This document shows, piece after piece, positions 43,520 through 56,315 of a DNA stretch of 64,000 bases (position 1 is the stretch's first letter; every line of letters begins with the position of its first letter). The translations under genes and the position numbers were made by a program. This stretch comes from Pleurostoma richardsiae (taxonomy: Eukaryota; Ascomycota; Sordariomycetes; Calosphaeriales; Pleurostomataceae). The notes below the pieces were generated by a model that had not been told where the DNA came from, made no database searches, and saw only the letters and a program-made list of their open reading frames with translations. Where the stretch lies: the NCBI GenBank assembly GCA_030052745.1, contig JANBVO010000042.1:186001-250000 (forward strand), given 5' to 3'.

Positions 43520-44258
43520 ATGGTAGCTGCCCCTGCAGAATACCTCTCTCCCTCCCAAGTGGTGCCAGCTCGCCTGGTGCCATACAGTCAGTAGTGGCAC
43601 ATCAGCAAGATCATCTCGTGCGCGTGGTCTATCCGTTTCCGCCTTGTCCTCTTTGTCCTCTGCGGTGCGCATCCTTCGGATATTGATGACTACCAGTACT
43701 GGTACATGGGACTCCCCATTGCCGTCGCAGGCTTTGCCTGGAACATAGCGGAGCTGGTCATTGTCTTCCTCCGGGGCGGGCGATAAGAAGCGAGACATCC
43801 ATGCAGTAGCCAGTGTGACCGCCGACCTTGCCATCGGGCTAGCTGGGGTCACCGGAGTAGTGTTCTTGATGGCGGATATTGTGCAGGGTACACAGTTGGT
43901 GTACGGAGATGCGACCAAAGGACGTGATCTCGAGGTTGTTATGATCGTCGTCTTGTCACTTACAATATGAGCCCGCAACTTGTCAAAGGAAATGTAGAGC
44001 TCGAGGTTGATCGCCTTTGCCAGCGGCGTGCATACTGTCCTGTTTGGGAGAGCGTGCAAGGAGACTCATGACCGGGACAAGAATCGTGACAAGACGCGAC
44101 GACTCGTATATTCACCCAGAGGCGGATCACCATTCTACACCGCGCGCATGGTAGACGTTGAGGCCTACCCGCGCACAGCGATTCACGATCTCGGCCACGA
44201 AGACCTGTCCACGGAGGAGAAGGACGACATCTGTGAGGTGGGACACATTGGCGGGTGA
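43520..44258 (+). pseudogene. Second MARVEL-like membrane protein gene, frame broken
   Basis: Related in layout to the preceding gene: RFRLVLFVLCGAHPSD, then YMGLPIAVAGFAWNIAELV (compare LLWDASEFV), then KKRDIHAVASVTADLAIGL, and VHTVLFGRACKETHD (compare VHFVLCFRNCIDRR). The last junction can be spliced (43955..44005, weak GTCACT donor, giving VVMIVVL|LIAFASGV). Between FLRGGR (ends 43783) and KKRDIHAV the frame changes by one base at about 43780-43786, with no room for an intron, so the gene is either a recent pseudogene or carries a sequence error. The N-terminal exon is uncertain: ATG at 43520 (MVAAPAEYLSPSQ) with a short intron ending near 43606 is one option. The C-terminal tail ends DDICEVGHIGG. 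Confidence 0.5.
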
Positions 44259-45730
44259 AGAACCTCGGATGGACGGCTCATTGAAAGCGGTCGATTGATC
44301 AGGCGGGAAGTTGCAGCTTCCAGGGGTTTCGGTTCGTAACACTCCTTCTCCAGTATAGAACTCAGGCATTTGGAGTTTGCTGATGGACAAACGCCACCTC
44401 TCTTGGATATCTTCCGCGCTGATGAGATTACAACCCGAGACCGAGTTTGACATAGCTTGGTACGACTCCCGCCGTGAGATTCGCAATTGGAGCTGAAATT
44501 GGATAAAGGAAATAGAGACCACTTGAATTGCAATCTGTTGACATGAGATACTCTAGCATCACACGCCTACCGCAATTTAGTACGGACGTCCAGGTCCATA
44601 TCGAAACGCTCCTTGCATGTGTCCCGAGTCTATTTGAGGTTTCTCAGACAGACACACGGACGGGGGGACGGGGAGAGAGAGACAGAGGAAAGATGAATCT
44701 GCAGGGAAGGGCTGCTTTCCACGGAGGACCCTACCAGGATGGACATTCTCTCCATCTCACAATTAATCCGGCAATGTAAAGTGTGGATTCTGGCTTACAG
44801 GCGGATTTTGGTATGGGGCCACCGCGTGATAGTTCAGAGCGCCTGCGCGCTGTAGCTCCATCTGTGCAGTTGGTCTTTCAGCTTAGATTCCCTTAAAGGA
44901 TTGTGGGAAATACCTGCTGTAGGGAGACTATGGGGAGCGGCGAGACAGTTCCTTTGGGTAGTTACGGTCCTCCGTACCTAGATGACCTGACCTAGCATAC
45001 ATCGCCGCGCCGTGCTGAGCCAGTCTCTATGCATACACGCATGCCGTCGAAGCCTTCTCTAATGGAGGGACTCGTCACTTAAGGTGCTTGTGGTTAACCG
45101 TCGCGTGGTGAATTCTGATCCTTATAGATGAGATCAAGTGACGTCAACAGCAAGAGGGTCGAGAGCGGTCGAGAAGAGGACACGGAGGTTGAGCTGTAGG
45201 CTCGTCCATAGCCGGGCCTGGTACTGTCAGCTAGCCTGGAAGCCAACGCCAATGCCCTCAGCATATAATTATATTGAGCCTCAGTTCAACACGTCCTGAT
45301 ATCGGCAAAGACTGTTTGATGCAAGCTGCAGGCTGCAGGCGGCGACACAGACCTGGGAGTTGATGCCTTGGTGCTTGGGCATCAACTTCCTGAGGCTGCT
45401 ATCGGTTATCAGAGGCCGGAGAAAGACTGCAGAGGGGTCGAAAAAATCGGAAAACGCCCCACCAAAAGGCGAAATTCCTCCTCCCCCACCTTGAATCCAA
45501 CAGCCATCACTTGAAGCGGGACCTCCATCAAACAACCCATCCTTCTGTCGCCTTCGCGCTTCTCCCTTTCTCTCCCTCCCCCCGGTTCCTAATCTACCTT
45601 CACCGTCATATCTGTTGCAGCGTTTGCTCTTGAGCCTCTGCAAGTATCAGAGCGTCGACTGCCAGAGAAGCCCGACCTGCGGATAGCCTCTGCTTTCCCC
45701 TCCGGAGCACACAGTAGCACAACCGCCAAC
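44259..45730. other. Intergenic region and ARB1 leader
   Basis: 1.5 kb without a supported gene. A purine-rich GGGGAGAGAGAGACAGAGG stretch lies near 44670, and a strongly C/T-rich tract at about 45540-45590 marks the probable ARB1 core promoter. Confidence 0.55.
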
Positions 45731-47803
45731 ATGGTGTCTGCGTCCAAGGAGAAGAGACTCGCCAAGAAGGCCGCTGAGGGCAAGGAGAAGAAAACCGTTG
45801 CCTCTAGATCGAAGGCCGGTTCTAAGAACGCCAGTGCTGCCGGCTCCGTCAACGGCGACGCCACTCCGCCTGTGCAGCTCGACGCAAATGGCAATCCTAT
45901 CGAGAGCGACGAGCCTGCCACCTCCGCCGACAAGATGGGCGAGGTCGAGCGACTGGCCGCCCAGATGGACAAGCACGGGTTGTCCGATCGTGTCACCACC
46001 GGTGTTTTGGCTTCCACCCCGACAAGCAGGGATGTCAAGATCACTAGCGCCAGCTTGGTCTTCCATGGCCGCGTTCTCATCCACGACAGCACCCTCGAGC
46101 TCAACTACGGCCGAAGATACGGTCTTCTGGGCGAGAACGGCTGTGGAAAGAGTACTCTCATGAAGGCTATCGCCGCACGAGAGTACCCTATCCCCGAGCA
46201 CATCGACATCTACCTGCTGAACGAAGGAGCCCCCCCAACCGAACTTGGTGCTCTCGAATGGGTCGTCAAGGAGGCCGAGAATGAGCTGGATCGCCTCGAT
46301 AAACTGGCTGAGAAAATGCTGGAGGAGGAGGGTCCCGAGAGTCCTGTCCTTATGGACCTTTACGATGTAAGTAGCGTCTGCGTTTCTGCAAACCTACGCC
46401 AGCTGACTGACTGTGTGTCCTGTAGCACATGGAGAAGATGGACCCTTCGACATTCGCCACCCGAGCGTCCCTCATTCTGACCGGTCTTGGCTTCAACAAG
46501 GTGACAATCCACAAGAAGACGAAGGATATGTCCGGTGGGTGGAGGATGAGAGTTGCACTGGCAAAGGCACTGTTCGTGAGGCCGTCCTTGCTGCTGCTCG
46601 ATGATCCTACCGCGCATTTGGACCTGGAGGCCTGCGTGTGGCTCGAGGAGTACCTCAAGAAGTGGGATAGGACGCTCGTCCTTGTGTCTCACTCGATGGA
46701 TTTCCTCAATGGTGTCTGTTCGAACATGATTGATATGAGGATGAAGCAGCTGATCTACTACGGTGGTAACTATGATTCATACATCAAGACGCGCACCGAG
46801 CAGGAGACGAACCAGATGAAGGCGTACCAGAAGCAACAGGATGAGATAACCCACATCAAGAAGTTCATCGCCAGCGCAGGCACCTACGCCAACCTAGTCC
46901 GGCAGGCCAAGTCACGACAGAAGATCCTCGACAAGATGGAGGCGGACGGATTCATCCAGCCCGTTGTGCCAGACAAGGTATTCAGCTTCCGTTTTGCGGA
47001 TGTTGAGAAGCTGCCTCCGCCAGTCCTCTCGTTTGATAATGTCACATTCTCCTACTCAGGAAAGCCCGAAGACGACCTCTATCGCAACATTGACTTGGGC
47101 TTCGACATGGACTCTCGTACGGCACTTGTCGGCCCGAACGGCGTCGGGAAGTCAACGCTGCTTCGTCTCATGACTGGCAAGTTGTCTCCCACAGCTGGCA
47201 GTGTCACACGCCATACTCACCTCAAGATGGGGTTGTATTCGCAGCATTCTGCGGAGCAGCTCGACTTAACAAAGTCCGCCTTGGACTTTGTCCGCGAGAA
47301 GTACAAGGAGAAGTCTCAGGATTACCAGTACTGGCGTCAACAGTTGGGGAAGTACGGTCTCTCCGGTGAAGCCCAGACCTCTCTGATCGGTACGCTGTCG
47401 GATGGTCAGAAGAGTCGTATCGTGTTCGCGCTCCTGGCTATTGACGCCCCCAACATGCTGCTTCTCGACGAGCCTACGAACGGACTGGATATCCCAACCA
47501 TCGACAGCTTGGCTGATGCCATCAATGCCTTCAGCGGCGGTGTTGTCGTTGTCTCCCACGATTTCAGGTTAGTCTGCTCGAGTTCCTTGCAACTCCCTCC
47601 TTTCTCTCCCTGCCTCCTCCCTTCTCGGGCGTCCCAGGTACCGTCACTGAATTATTTGCTGACTCATGGCTTGTAGATTGCTGGACAAGATTGCTAAACA
47701 GATTCTCGTGTGCGAGAACAAGACGATCAGGCCGTGGGATGGCTCGATTGGAGAGTACAAGAACTACCTGCGGAAGAAGATGATTTCGGAGGGTGCAGTT
47801 TAA
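45731..47803 (+). CDS. ARB1: ABC-F ATPase ARB1, ribosome biogenesis
   Basis: Twin-cassette ABC-F protein; yeast Arb1 shuttles between nucleus and cytoplasm and promotes 40S and 60S maturation. Model: join(45731..46366, 46426..47567, 47677..47803), 634 aa. Introns of 59 and 109 bp (GTAAGT and GTTAGT donors). Lys-rich N-terminus ([16 protein letters not shown]). Cassette 1: Walker [10 protein letters not shown] near residue 135, signature [15 protein letters not shown] near 247, Walker [19 protein letters not shown]. Cassette 2: Walker [10 protein letters not shown] near 448, signature [15 protein letters not shown] near 536, Walker [13 protein letters not shown]. The linker [19 protein letters not shown] is characteristic of ABC-F. 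The Asp in place of the catalytic Glu in the first Walker B (DDPTAHLD) is known from yeast Arb1, so it is a family trait, not damage. The start context and length fit the family. Confidence 0.93.
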
Positions 47804-50116
47804 GTAAGGGCATTGCTCGGCTATTTTTATCTTCTTTTCCCCTTGTTGGGTTATAGATAGAATGTCACGAGATACGTCTCTGGGATCATGGCGGTAGCGG
47901 TCCTCTTGCGCTGAAGCAAGAAAAGGCACCCAGTCGTCCGTGGATCGGGTCGTGGGAAAGGACCATGCGAAGAGATTGATGACAGCTCTGATTACTGCTC
48001 CGTGGAGATTTAGTCATGGATAGAATTTGGAGTTCGGTTTCCACACCAGGACTCCAGCCTTGGAGCGTCGAGTGACCATACCCCCGTCATTACACCCTGT
48101 TCATACCTTATTGACTGGATATGCGTGGCGCAGTTTGAGGGGTGTCTGTGTGTTCCTTTTGCTTCGGCAAAACACCACAGTAATGCCACCGACGCTGCCT
48201 TCAGGGGGCCTTCAGGGATCCCTGACGCTTCGACTTCTTCCTTCGTAGATTGGGTTTTACAGTAGGTCGGCGAGGGCGGCGTTAACTCAAGCAATGACAC
48301 CCAGGAGGAAAAAGGGCTGCAGTAAATCAATGAAGAGGGCTTGAAGATGGGGGGAGCGAGAAATGCAACATTCACGTTGGTAACTACCCCAACAACAAGG
48401 CTGGGAACAAACCACTAGGATCAAGCAGAGTGATCGATGTGACAGAGGTGCATGCATCATCATATGTAGATTCCAGGTTGGTGAATGCTATGCCTGGGCC
48501 GGATCTACCACGTATAGTAGCATATAGCTTCCAACATCCGGCAACGCCGACCTGGCGGCATCATCGGTTGGTGCATGTGCATCGTCTTGATGGATTCTGC
48601 GAGTTTCCTTCCGTCTTTGTGGGCGGCTCCTCCTCTTGATGCTAGATCTGCACGTCTACAAGGTATTGCCCCATGTGTAGTGCCCAGTACCTTGCACGGT
48701 TTACTTGATGGCCCAGCCAATAGTTGGATAAGTGAGCAAATCGGAGAAGCTCATTGATCCGACCTTTGTCCCGGAAGTACCAATGGTGTTCAACACGGGG
48801 GTGGTTACAGGGAAAGTGTTAGAGTGCGTCTCGAATCCAAACACGCTTCGTTATCAATTGTCAAGCGACTTTTAGGTCCCTTCCTTAGGTAGTTAGGTTA
48901 ATTCAGTAGAAAGGTAATGTAAGTACCTAGGTAGGGAGGGGAGGTGCCTAGGCAAGTGAGATACCTAAGGTAGATAGAGCATTATCCAGGACGTACTCCG
49001 TGGGCACTTTAAGGTACCTTTTGGCTGTTAGGTTCCATGTTCTGCATATGACGAATATGCTAGGCAGATATCTACTATAGGTACCTCGGTACCTTACCAT
49101 ACTCCGTACTGTAAGCGGGAAGCCGGGGCCCATAAGCGGCACTAGCGCAGCAGGTTTGACGGAAGGCGTGGGTTGTGGGCTTGTGGGCTGGGCTGGACTG
49201 GACTGGATGGATCACCTTCGCGAGAAAGGGCAGGGCGAGGAGAACGACTGCTCAAAGGGGGCCAGCCAGCATTTTTGGGCGGATGTCGGCTGGGAGAGCA
49301 AAACCATCGCGCGACAAAATGGGAAGTGGCCAAATAATCCCGTAGACAATAACAGCGCCCTCTCCAATCCCCCCCAACTCGCCATCCTCCATCATCCATC
49401 ATCCATCTTCATCACCATCCACCCGTCCATCCCCACAATCATCGCCGTCGTCACCAGCACTATTCTCGCGCACAACACCCGCCGTTCTCGTCACCCTCGC
49501 GTTGCGCGCGCCCCCGGGCAGCACCTCCGGTTATTCCCCATCCCCTCAACACCACCGGCAGCTGCCTGTCGTTCCCATTCTTTCGTTGGGGCGTGTCAGC
49601 ATCGTGCCTTTTTCTTTTCGGCTTTACTATGCAACCCAGTTAAATCCCACTCCTACTTCCTTAGTTCGTCTTTTGTCTACGGAACTCGATATTGGCGTAA
49701 ACTCCGTCAAAGCAGCTGCTTCCTCCGTCGTGAAGAAACCTCCACTGCGAAGAGAGATCGCTACCACCGAACCGCCCGTGACATCTGCCACAAGCTCGTT
49801 GCCAAGGCTGCGGGCGCCCAACTCGACCATCTCCTCGAAGTGCGTAAATCCAATCGTCGCGATACGGCCGCCTTCGCGAAAGGGAACAGGTCCCCCAGCT
49901 TTCCGAGGCTCGAAGGACAGCCAGGCAGCGCCTGTCATCGGCTCGCATGAGTTGCGGATAACACTTCTCAGGTCATCTGCCGAGGTGGTCAGCGAGACAT
50001 TAATCCCCCCGTCATCTGCTGCCGGCCGCGACGAGGAAGGTCCAGGAACATAGAGCTGGGAAGATAAGAATTTGGAGGACCAGGGACGCAGGCAGGCTGC
50101 TACCTTGGACAAAGAG
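47804..50116. other. Intergenic region and long INO80 leader
   Basis: 2.3 kb. Holds the ARB1 3' end, a TACCTAGGTA-type palindrome cluster at 48886-49095, and a pyrimidine-rich CATC-repeat stretch at about 49371-49440. Frames on both strands at 49.2-50.1 kb have no domains and are most likely leader sequence of INO80. Confidence 0.55.
48886..49095. repeat. Cluster of TACCTAGGTA-like palindromes
   Basis: Direct reading shows TACCTAGGTA (48924), GCCTAGGC (48946), TACCTAAGGTA (48962), AAGGTACCTT (49011) and GGTACCTCGGTACC (49080) plus single TTAGGTAG half-sites. Such motifs recur in Sordariomycete intergenic DNA. Confidence 0.7.
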
Positions 50117-53100
50117 ATGGAGTCCAACTTCCATTCCACAGTGCTGCAGCGACCGCCAGGCCTACACGATTATGACGAGGATGATGACAGACGGCGCCGT
50201 GACATTCTAAACCCACCGCACGCAGTCAGTGGAGGAGCCCAGTCTTCTCCAGCTCATGGGCCACCGCCGCCGCGGCAGTCGTTCAATCTGAGATCTCCGA
50301 CACAAGCGGATTTCCATCACCCACCTCCATTTCCCGCATCGCCTTCATCCTCGTCGGCCAACGCCCCCAGCCGATCAGTCCTCCACAACCCTTTCATATC
50401 GCCGTCTACCGCAACCCCCTCTCTCCCGCCATCATCCGCTAGTACAACTGTCGCGGCATCATCATCAGCAGCAGCGGGATCATCCGCTGTCACCTCAAAC
50501 CTTCAACCTCCTCCTCGCTCGCCACTGCACGCGCCGCCCATCTTCTTTCCCCAGGACAGGCGCGAGCCGCCGCGAGAAAAGTCCGCCGGCAGCTTCTACG
50601 ATCCCACTACAGACACTACAACGACTACTAAAGAGCGCAGGATTTCTGACAGCCCTTCGTCGTGGCATAACGCGACTCAGTCTTCAACACCCAAGGTAAG
50701 CTTCACTGGGAACCAAACTTGCCGCTCCCTTTCCAGATTCCGTCTCCATCCCATCCATCTCTCATTTCCACCACAACCTAAAATTTTTCTGCCATTATGC
50801 CTCCCTCTCCTGCCTGAGCTCACTCGCTCGTGCCTTATTGTCTCGACCCCCAAGAGCCGCAACTAACTTTCTTGCTCTTTTCACAAATGCAGCCTCGCGA
50901 CTCTTACAATTATCCTTCGCAAGCCCCCATCGAATCCGGGTCGTACTATAACGGAAAGTACACATCGCCGGTCGCATCGAGCTTGCCTCCGCGAAGCCCC
51001 ATTTCCCATTCACATCCACATCCTGCTACTGGATCTATCAGCCCGCCGAGCCGAGCCCCCCAAATGGCCTCACCAAGCCTGAGGCATGCGAATGGCGGCG
51101 CCCTAGCTTCCACCGGAATGTCTACCCCGGCCGCCGCATTCGCCTCGTCAGCTAACGAGTCGCCGGCGCCTTCCGTTCTGAAGGCACCCGTTCCTTCTAC
51201 CAGCGTGGGATTGTCCTTAAACTCCCTTTTCTCTCTTTCATAAAGCTAACTTGACACTGCAGACTCCTAGCCGCGCTGCCGAACTCATGTCCTTCTCCAA
51301 TATCCTGTCGAGCGCCGAGCCTGTCTCAAAGCCCCGTCCAAAGTCTCCTGTCATTGAAAAGCCTGTGCGTGAGACAAATATCGACAAGGCCGAGAAGGCC
51401 GAAAAGGCCGAAAAGAAGGAGAGGAAGGAAAGGGCTCCGCGAAAGCCATCTAGTCGTGCACGCGCGTCCGATATCAAGAAGTCAGAGACCACTCCTAAGA
51501 GCAGCTCTCGCCGAGCGTCATCTCACAAGGAGACACCGAGCCAGGTCCGGCTTCCAGCGAAACGCCAGGCGAATGGACACCTGAAGCAGAAGACTTTCTC
51601 CGCAGACAAGGAGAAGAAGATTAGGGATCTGATGGAGCAATTTGACAGCCAGGTCACCGACGCCGAGGACTTTAATCTCGATGAGGAAGAAGAGATTTGG
51701 AAGCAGCGTGCGCAACGCCGACGTCGAGAGATTGAGTCCAGAGAAGCTGCATTCCACCGCCTACGGCGAGGCCAGTTCACAGATGAAACCATCAGAGACT
51801 TGTCCCTCCACACTGATCTCGGTAAGCGACGCTACGATGATCTGTACTATGATGAGGCATTGCAAGAGGTTCGCGAGCAAGAGATCTTCGCCGAAAAGGA
51901 ACGCAAGAAGGATATGCAACGCAAGAGACGGCGCGAGAAGTCCATGGCCGTCACCATCGAGCAAAAGGAGGCTGCCCTTGCCAAAGCCCTTGCTGCTGAG
52001 GACGAGACGGAGAGACAGAAGCACCTTCGTGAGGCCGAGCGTGCAAACAAGAAGGCTCAGCAGACAAAACTCATCCTCCAGAAGGGCATCAAGGGCCCTG
52101 CTCGCAACCTTGCGCCTCTAGAGCTTAACCTTGAGGGTGGCACCATGGCGACGTTCCAGGCGACAGATATGGAACCTGGTAAGCCGAAGCCGAAGGGCCG
52201 GAGCGGGCCACGACCGAAGAAATCGAAGGAGCAGAAGCAGGCTGAGAAGGACAGTGCCGAGGCTGCACAGGCTGCTCTAGACGCCGGCGAGGAGTTGCCT
52301 ACCAAGGAGGAGACATCTAAGATTCGCATCAAATTAAACAAGTCCAAGGCGCCGAAGGACGAGGGTGACAAGGACAAGGACTCCAAAAAGGACCTTAAGG
52401 AAGCAAAAGAGAAAGAGAAGGCAGCCGAAGAGCCCAAGGATCCGCTTGAGACCAAGTTCCAGTCTAAGGGCTTCAACCAGATCTATGATCAAATCTGGCG
52501 TGACCTGGCCCGCAAGGACGTCAACAAGGTCTACAAGCTTGCCGTTGATTCCTATGCAACCAAGGCCTCTAACCTCAAGAAGACGGCTATTCTTGCCTCC
52601 AAGGAAGCCAAACGTTGGCAGCTCCGAACCAACAAGGGCACAAAGGATCTCCAGGCGCGGGCTAAGCGTGTCATGCGTGACATGATGAGCTTCTGGAAGC
52701 GCAACGAACGCGAAGAGCGCGATTTGCGGAAGGCCGCCGAAAAGCAAGAGCTCGAAAATGCCCGCAAGGAGGAAGCGGACCGTGAAGCTGCACGTCAGAA
52801 GAGAAAACTTAACTTCCTTATCTCTCAGACTGAGCTTTACTCCCACTTCATCGGCAAGAAGATCAAGACTCATGAAGTCGAGCGGAGCACAGACAACCCC
52901 GATATTGCCACAGAAGATCAGGACAAAGCGCCAGAACCAGCACAGATGGACGACGGCGATGAGCTCGCCGGCCCTGTTGGCTCCAAAGTCACCGATTTCG
53001 AGAATCTTGACTTTGACGCGGAAGACGAGTCTCAGCTTCGGGCAGCGGCTAGGGCGAATGCGCAGAATGCCATTGCCGAAGCGCAGCAGAAGGCGAGGGC

Positions 53101-55866
53101 ATTCAATCAGGAATCGGCGCTCGACGAGGAGGGCGAGATGAACTTCCAAAACCCAACAGGCATGGGCGACGTCGAAATCGAGCAGCCGAAGCTGCTCAAC
53201 GCTCAGCTCAAGGAGTACCAGCTCAAGGGTCTCAATTGGCTCGTCAACTTGTATGAGCAGGGAATCAACGGCATCCTAGCCGACGAAATGGGTCTCGGGA
53301 AGACCGTCCAGTCTATTTCCGTCATGGCTTACCTCGCAGAGAAGTACGATATCTGGGGTCCCTATCTGGTCGTCGCCCCGGCTTCTACGTTGCATAACTG
53401 GGAGCAGGAGATAAGGAAGTTCGTTCCTGAATTCAAGGTCTTACCGTATTGGGGCAGTGCCCCCGATCGGAAGACACTACGGAAATTCTGGGACCGGAAA
53501 CATGGCACATACAAAAAGGAAGCCAGCTTCCATGTCATGGTTACTTCCTACCAGTTGGTTGTCTCCGACAATGCGTACTTCCAGAAGATGAAGTGGCAAT
53601 ATATGATCCTTGACGAAGCACAGGCTATCAAGAGCTCGCAGAGCTCCCGTTGGAAGTGCCTGCTGGGTTTCCATTGTCGAAACCGCCTCCTTCTCACCGG
53701 CACGCCCATTCAGAACAATATGCAGGAACTGTGGGCTCTCTTGCACTTCATTATGCCGTCTCTCTTTGACTCACATGATGAGTTCAGCGAGTGGTTCTCA
53801 AAGGACATCGAGTCCCATGCGCAAAGCAATACCAAACTCAACGAAGACCAGCTCAAGCGTCTTCACATGATCCTCAAGCCGTTTATGCTCCGTCGTGTCA
53901 AGAAGCACGTGCAGAAGGAGCTTGGCGACAAGATTGAATTGGACGTCTTCTGCGATCTTACCTACCGCCAGCGCGCCTATTATTCCAACCTGCGCAACCA
54001 AATCAGCATTATGGATCTGATTGAGAAAGCTACCACAGGTGACGATAGCGACTCGGGCACGCTCATGAACCTGGTTATGCAGTTCCGTAAGGTCTGCAAC
54101 CACCCAGACCTGTTCGAGCGGGCCGAGACGACCTCGCCATTTTCCTGTGGGTATTTCGCGGAGACAGCATCGTTTCTTCGAGAGGGCAATAACGTGGCTG
54201 TCGGGTACTCGACGCGAAACATCATCCAGTACGAGCTCCCAAGGCTGGTCTGGCGTGACGGAGGCAGGCTTCATAAGCCCGGGGCCGACAACGCGAAGGC
54301 CGGCTTCCGGAACAAGTATCTTGACCACATGATGAACATATGGACGCCAGATAACATTCGTGGCAGTGTCCAGGATACTGGTTCCTTCTCCTGGCTGCGC
54401 TTTGCAGACGCCAGCCCGGGAGAGGTGTATCATGCCAGTCACCAGGACGTGTTTGCCCGTGCTACTGAACTCGCACGGAGGGCTGAGCGCCTCGGTGCTA
54501 TGAATGTGGCATACGATGAGGAGGACAGTGCATTCACTCCGGCCCATGCCCTCTTTCAGATTGTGGAACGGGCGGACCGCAGGCCTCTGGCTGACATAAC
54601 CGCCGAAGGTGTGCTCAAGAGTCTCATGAATGTCTCCCGGTCTGCATTTTCCGATTGTGGCCTCGGCCGCCTCGAGCAAGCTGGACGGCCTGGTGCATCG
54701 GCACCGCCCATCGAAGTTGTATGCAGTAGTCGCGGGGCGAACATCGAGCGCGAGGACACCCTATTCAATGTGCCCATGCGCCGCGCCCTCTATGGACCTA
54801 ATTTGGTCGAGGAGAAAGCGCTCATCCTGCAGAAGGTGCGGCCAGAGAAGTATCCGCCAACGAAGCTACTGCCAGCACCCGATAATGAGAAGAAGCGGTT
54901 CAACAATATTGAGGTCCCTTCGATGCGTCGGTTCGTCACGGACTCAGGTAAGCTCGCGAAACTCGACGAGCTACTCTTCAAGCTCAAAGAAGGCGGTCAC
55001 CGCGTACTCTTGTACTTCCAGATGACTCGCATGATCGATCTGATGGAGGAATATTTGACCTATCGCAACTACAAGTTCTGTCGTCTCGATGGGTCAACGA
55101 AGTTAGAAGATCGAAGAGATACTGTGCACGACTTTCAAACGCGGCCTGAGATCTTCATCTTCCTGTTATCTACTCGTGCTGGTGGTCTCGGTATAAACCT
55201 GACGTCAGCCGACACCGTTATCTTCTACGATTCCGACTGGAATCCCACGATCGACTCACAGGCCATGGATCGTGCGCATCGTCTCGGTCAGACGAGGCAG
55301 GTCACGGTCTATCGTCTCATCACGCGCGGCACCATCGAGGAGCGCATTCGCAAGCGCGCGTTACAGAAGGAAGAGGTGCAGCGAGTGGTCATCCAGGGAG
55401 GTGGTGCCGGTGCCGGCGTCGACTTCTCCGGCCGTCGCGCTCCAGAGAACCGCAATAAGGACATAGCCATGTGGCTCGCCGACGATGACGACGCGGTGGA
55501 GAAAATGATCGAGCGGCGAGAGAAGGAGCTCCTTGAAAGTGGGGAGTCTGAGAAGAAGAAAAAGAGTAGCAAGCGTAAGAGAGTCGCTGACACGAGCGGT
55601 ACTGGTGTCAGCCTCGATGACATGTATCACGAAGGTAAGGAGGCCATCCCGTTCTCGTTGGGCGTGTTATCGCGACTGTAGCTGTGAGGTGATACTGACG
55701 CAATCATCTTCTAGGCGAAGGCCATTTCGATGATAAACCGTCAGGTACCGCAACGCCGGTGGCGGATGGGGATGCGCGAGCCGGCAAACGAAAGCGCCCA
55801 AGTGGTAGTAAGAAAGCGAAGACGGCGAAGCAGCGGCTAGCGATCGCCGACGGCGAGGTCGATTGA
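50117..55866 (+). CDS. INO80: INO80 chromatin-remodelling ATPase
   Basis: Catalytic subunit of the INO80 nucleosome-remodelling complex. Model: join(50117..50695, 50893..51204, 51263..55634, 55715..55866), 1804 aa. Introns of 197, 58 and 80 bp; the second uses a weak GTGGGA donor but has a GCTAAC branch point and CTGCAG acceptor. The ATG at 50117 ([15 protein letters not shown]) is the first in frame. Order: Pro/Ser-rich disordered N-terminus; Lys/Glu-rich coiled region; DBINO domain at about 700-832 ([20 protein letters not shown] onward), which contacts actin-related proteins; Snf2 ATPase from about 942 with [14 protein letters not shown] (Walker A), [15 protein letters not shown] (DEAQ box) and [14 protein letters not shown]; a long insertion of roughly 400 residues that recruits Rvb proteins in this family; helicase C lobe at about 1526-1657 with [15 protein letters not shown] and [13 protein letters not shown] basic tail ([18 protein letters not shown]) ends the protein. 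Large antisense frames overlap it but have no support. Confidence 0.95.
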
Positions 55867-56315
55867 GCGGCGAGCCTCTTCGTTATAAGAAAACGACGAG
55901 AGCTTGTAGGATTGTGTTCTATTGTGCGGTTCGTTTACATGAAGATCGTTGAAAGTCGAACCATGGTTGGCGTTTAAGGCATAAAAGGGGGCAGACATAA
56001 ACTGGCAGTGGAGGCAAGCGGAGGGGCCTCAGGATCGATCATGCATGGCAAATGTACATTAGAAATTAGACAGGCCGTGCTAACGCTGAAAGGACCTTGC
56101 CACATACATGACAGCCTCTTATCACAAGCCGCGTTAGGACTGGTGAGGTGAAATTTGGGACCGCCTCGAGAAGGACCCATGATATTGCTTTATTTCGAAG
56201 CGATGATAGTCGGATGGTCCATGTCCCCGCATTATCAAACTTGGAACAGCCTCATTGCCGGAGCACATGATCCTGGACCAACTATCACCGGCGAGCACTC
56301 TCGTCGTAACTCCAC
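55867..56315. other. Convergent intergenic region
   Basis: 449 bp between the INO80 (+) and promethin-like (-) 3' ends. No gene is seen. Confidence 0.55.

Noticed and set aside
49156-50139. Frames of 264 and 183 codons (+) and 170 codons (-) upstream of INO80
   Set aside because: They have no domains, overlap each other, and fit a C/T-rich leader of INO80.
52334-54679. Antisense frames of 271 and 293 codons within INO80
   Set aside because: They mirror a strongly supported sense gene, have Leu/Val-rich shadow composition, and show no domains or splice signals.
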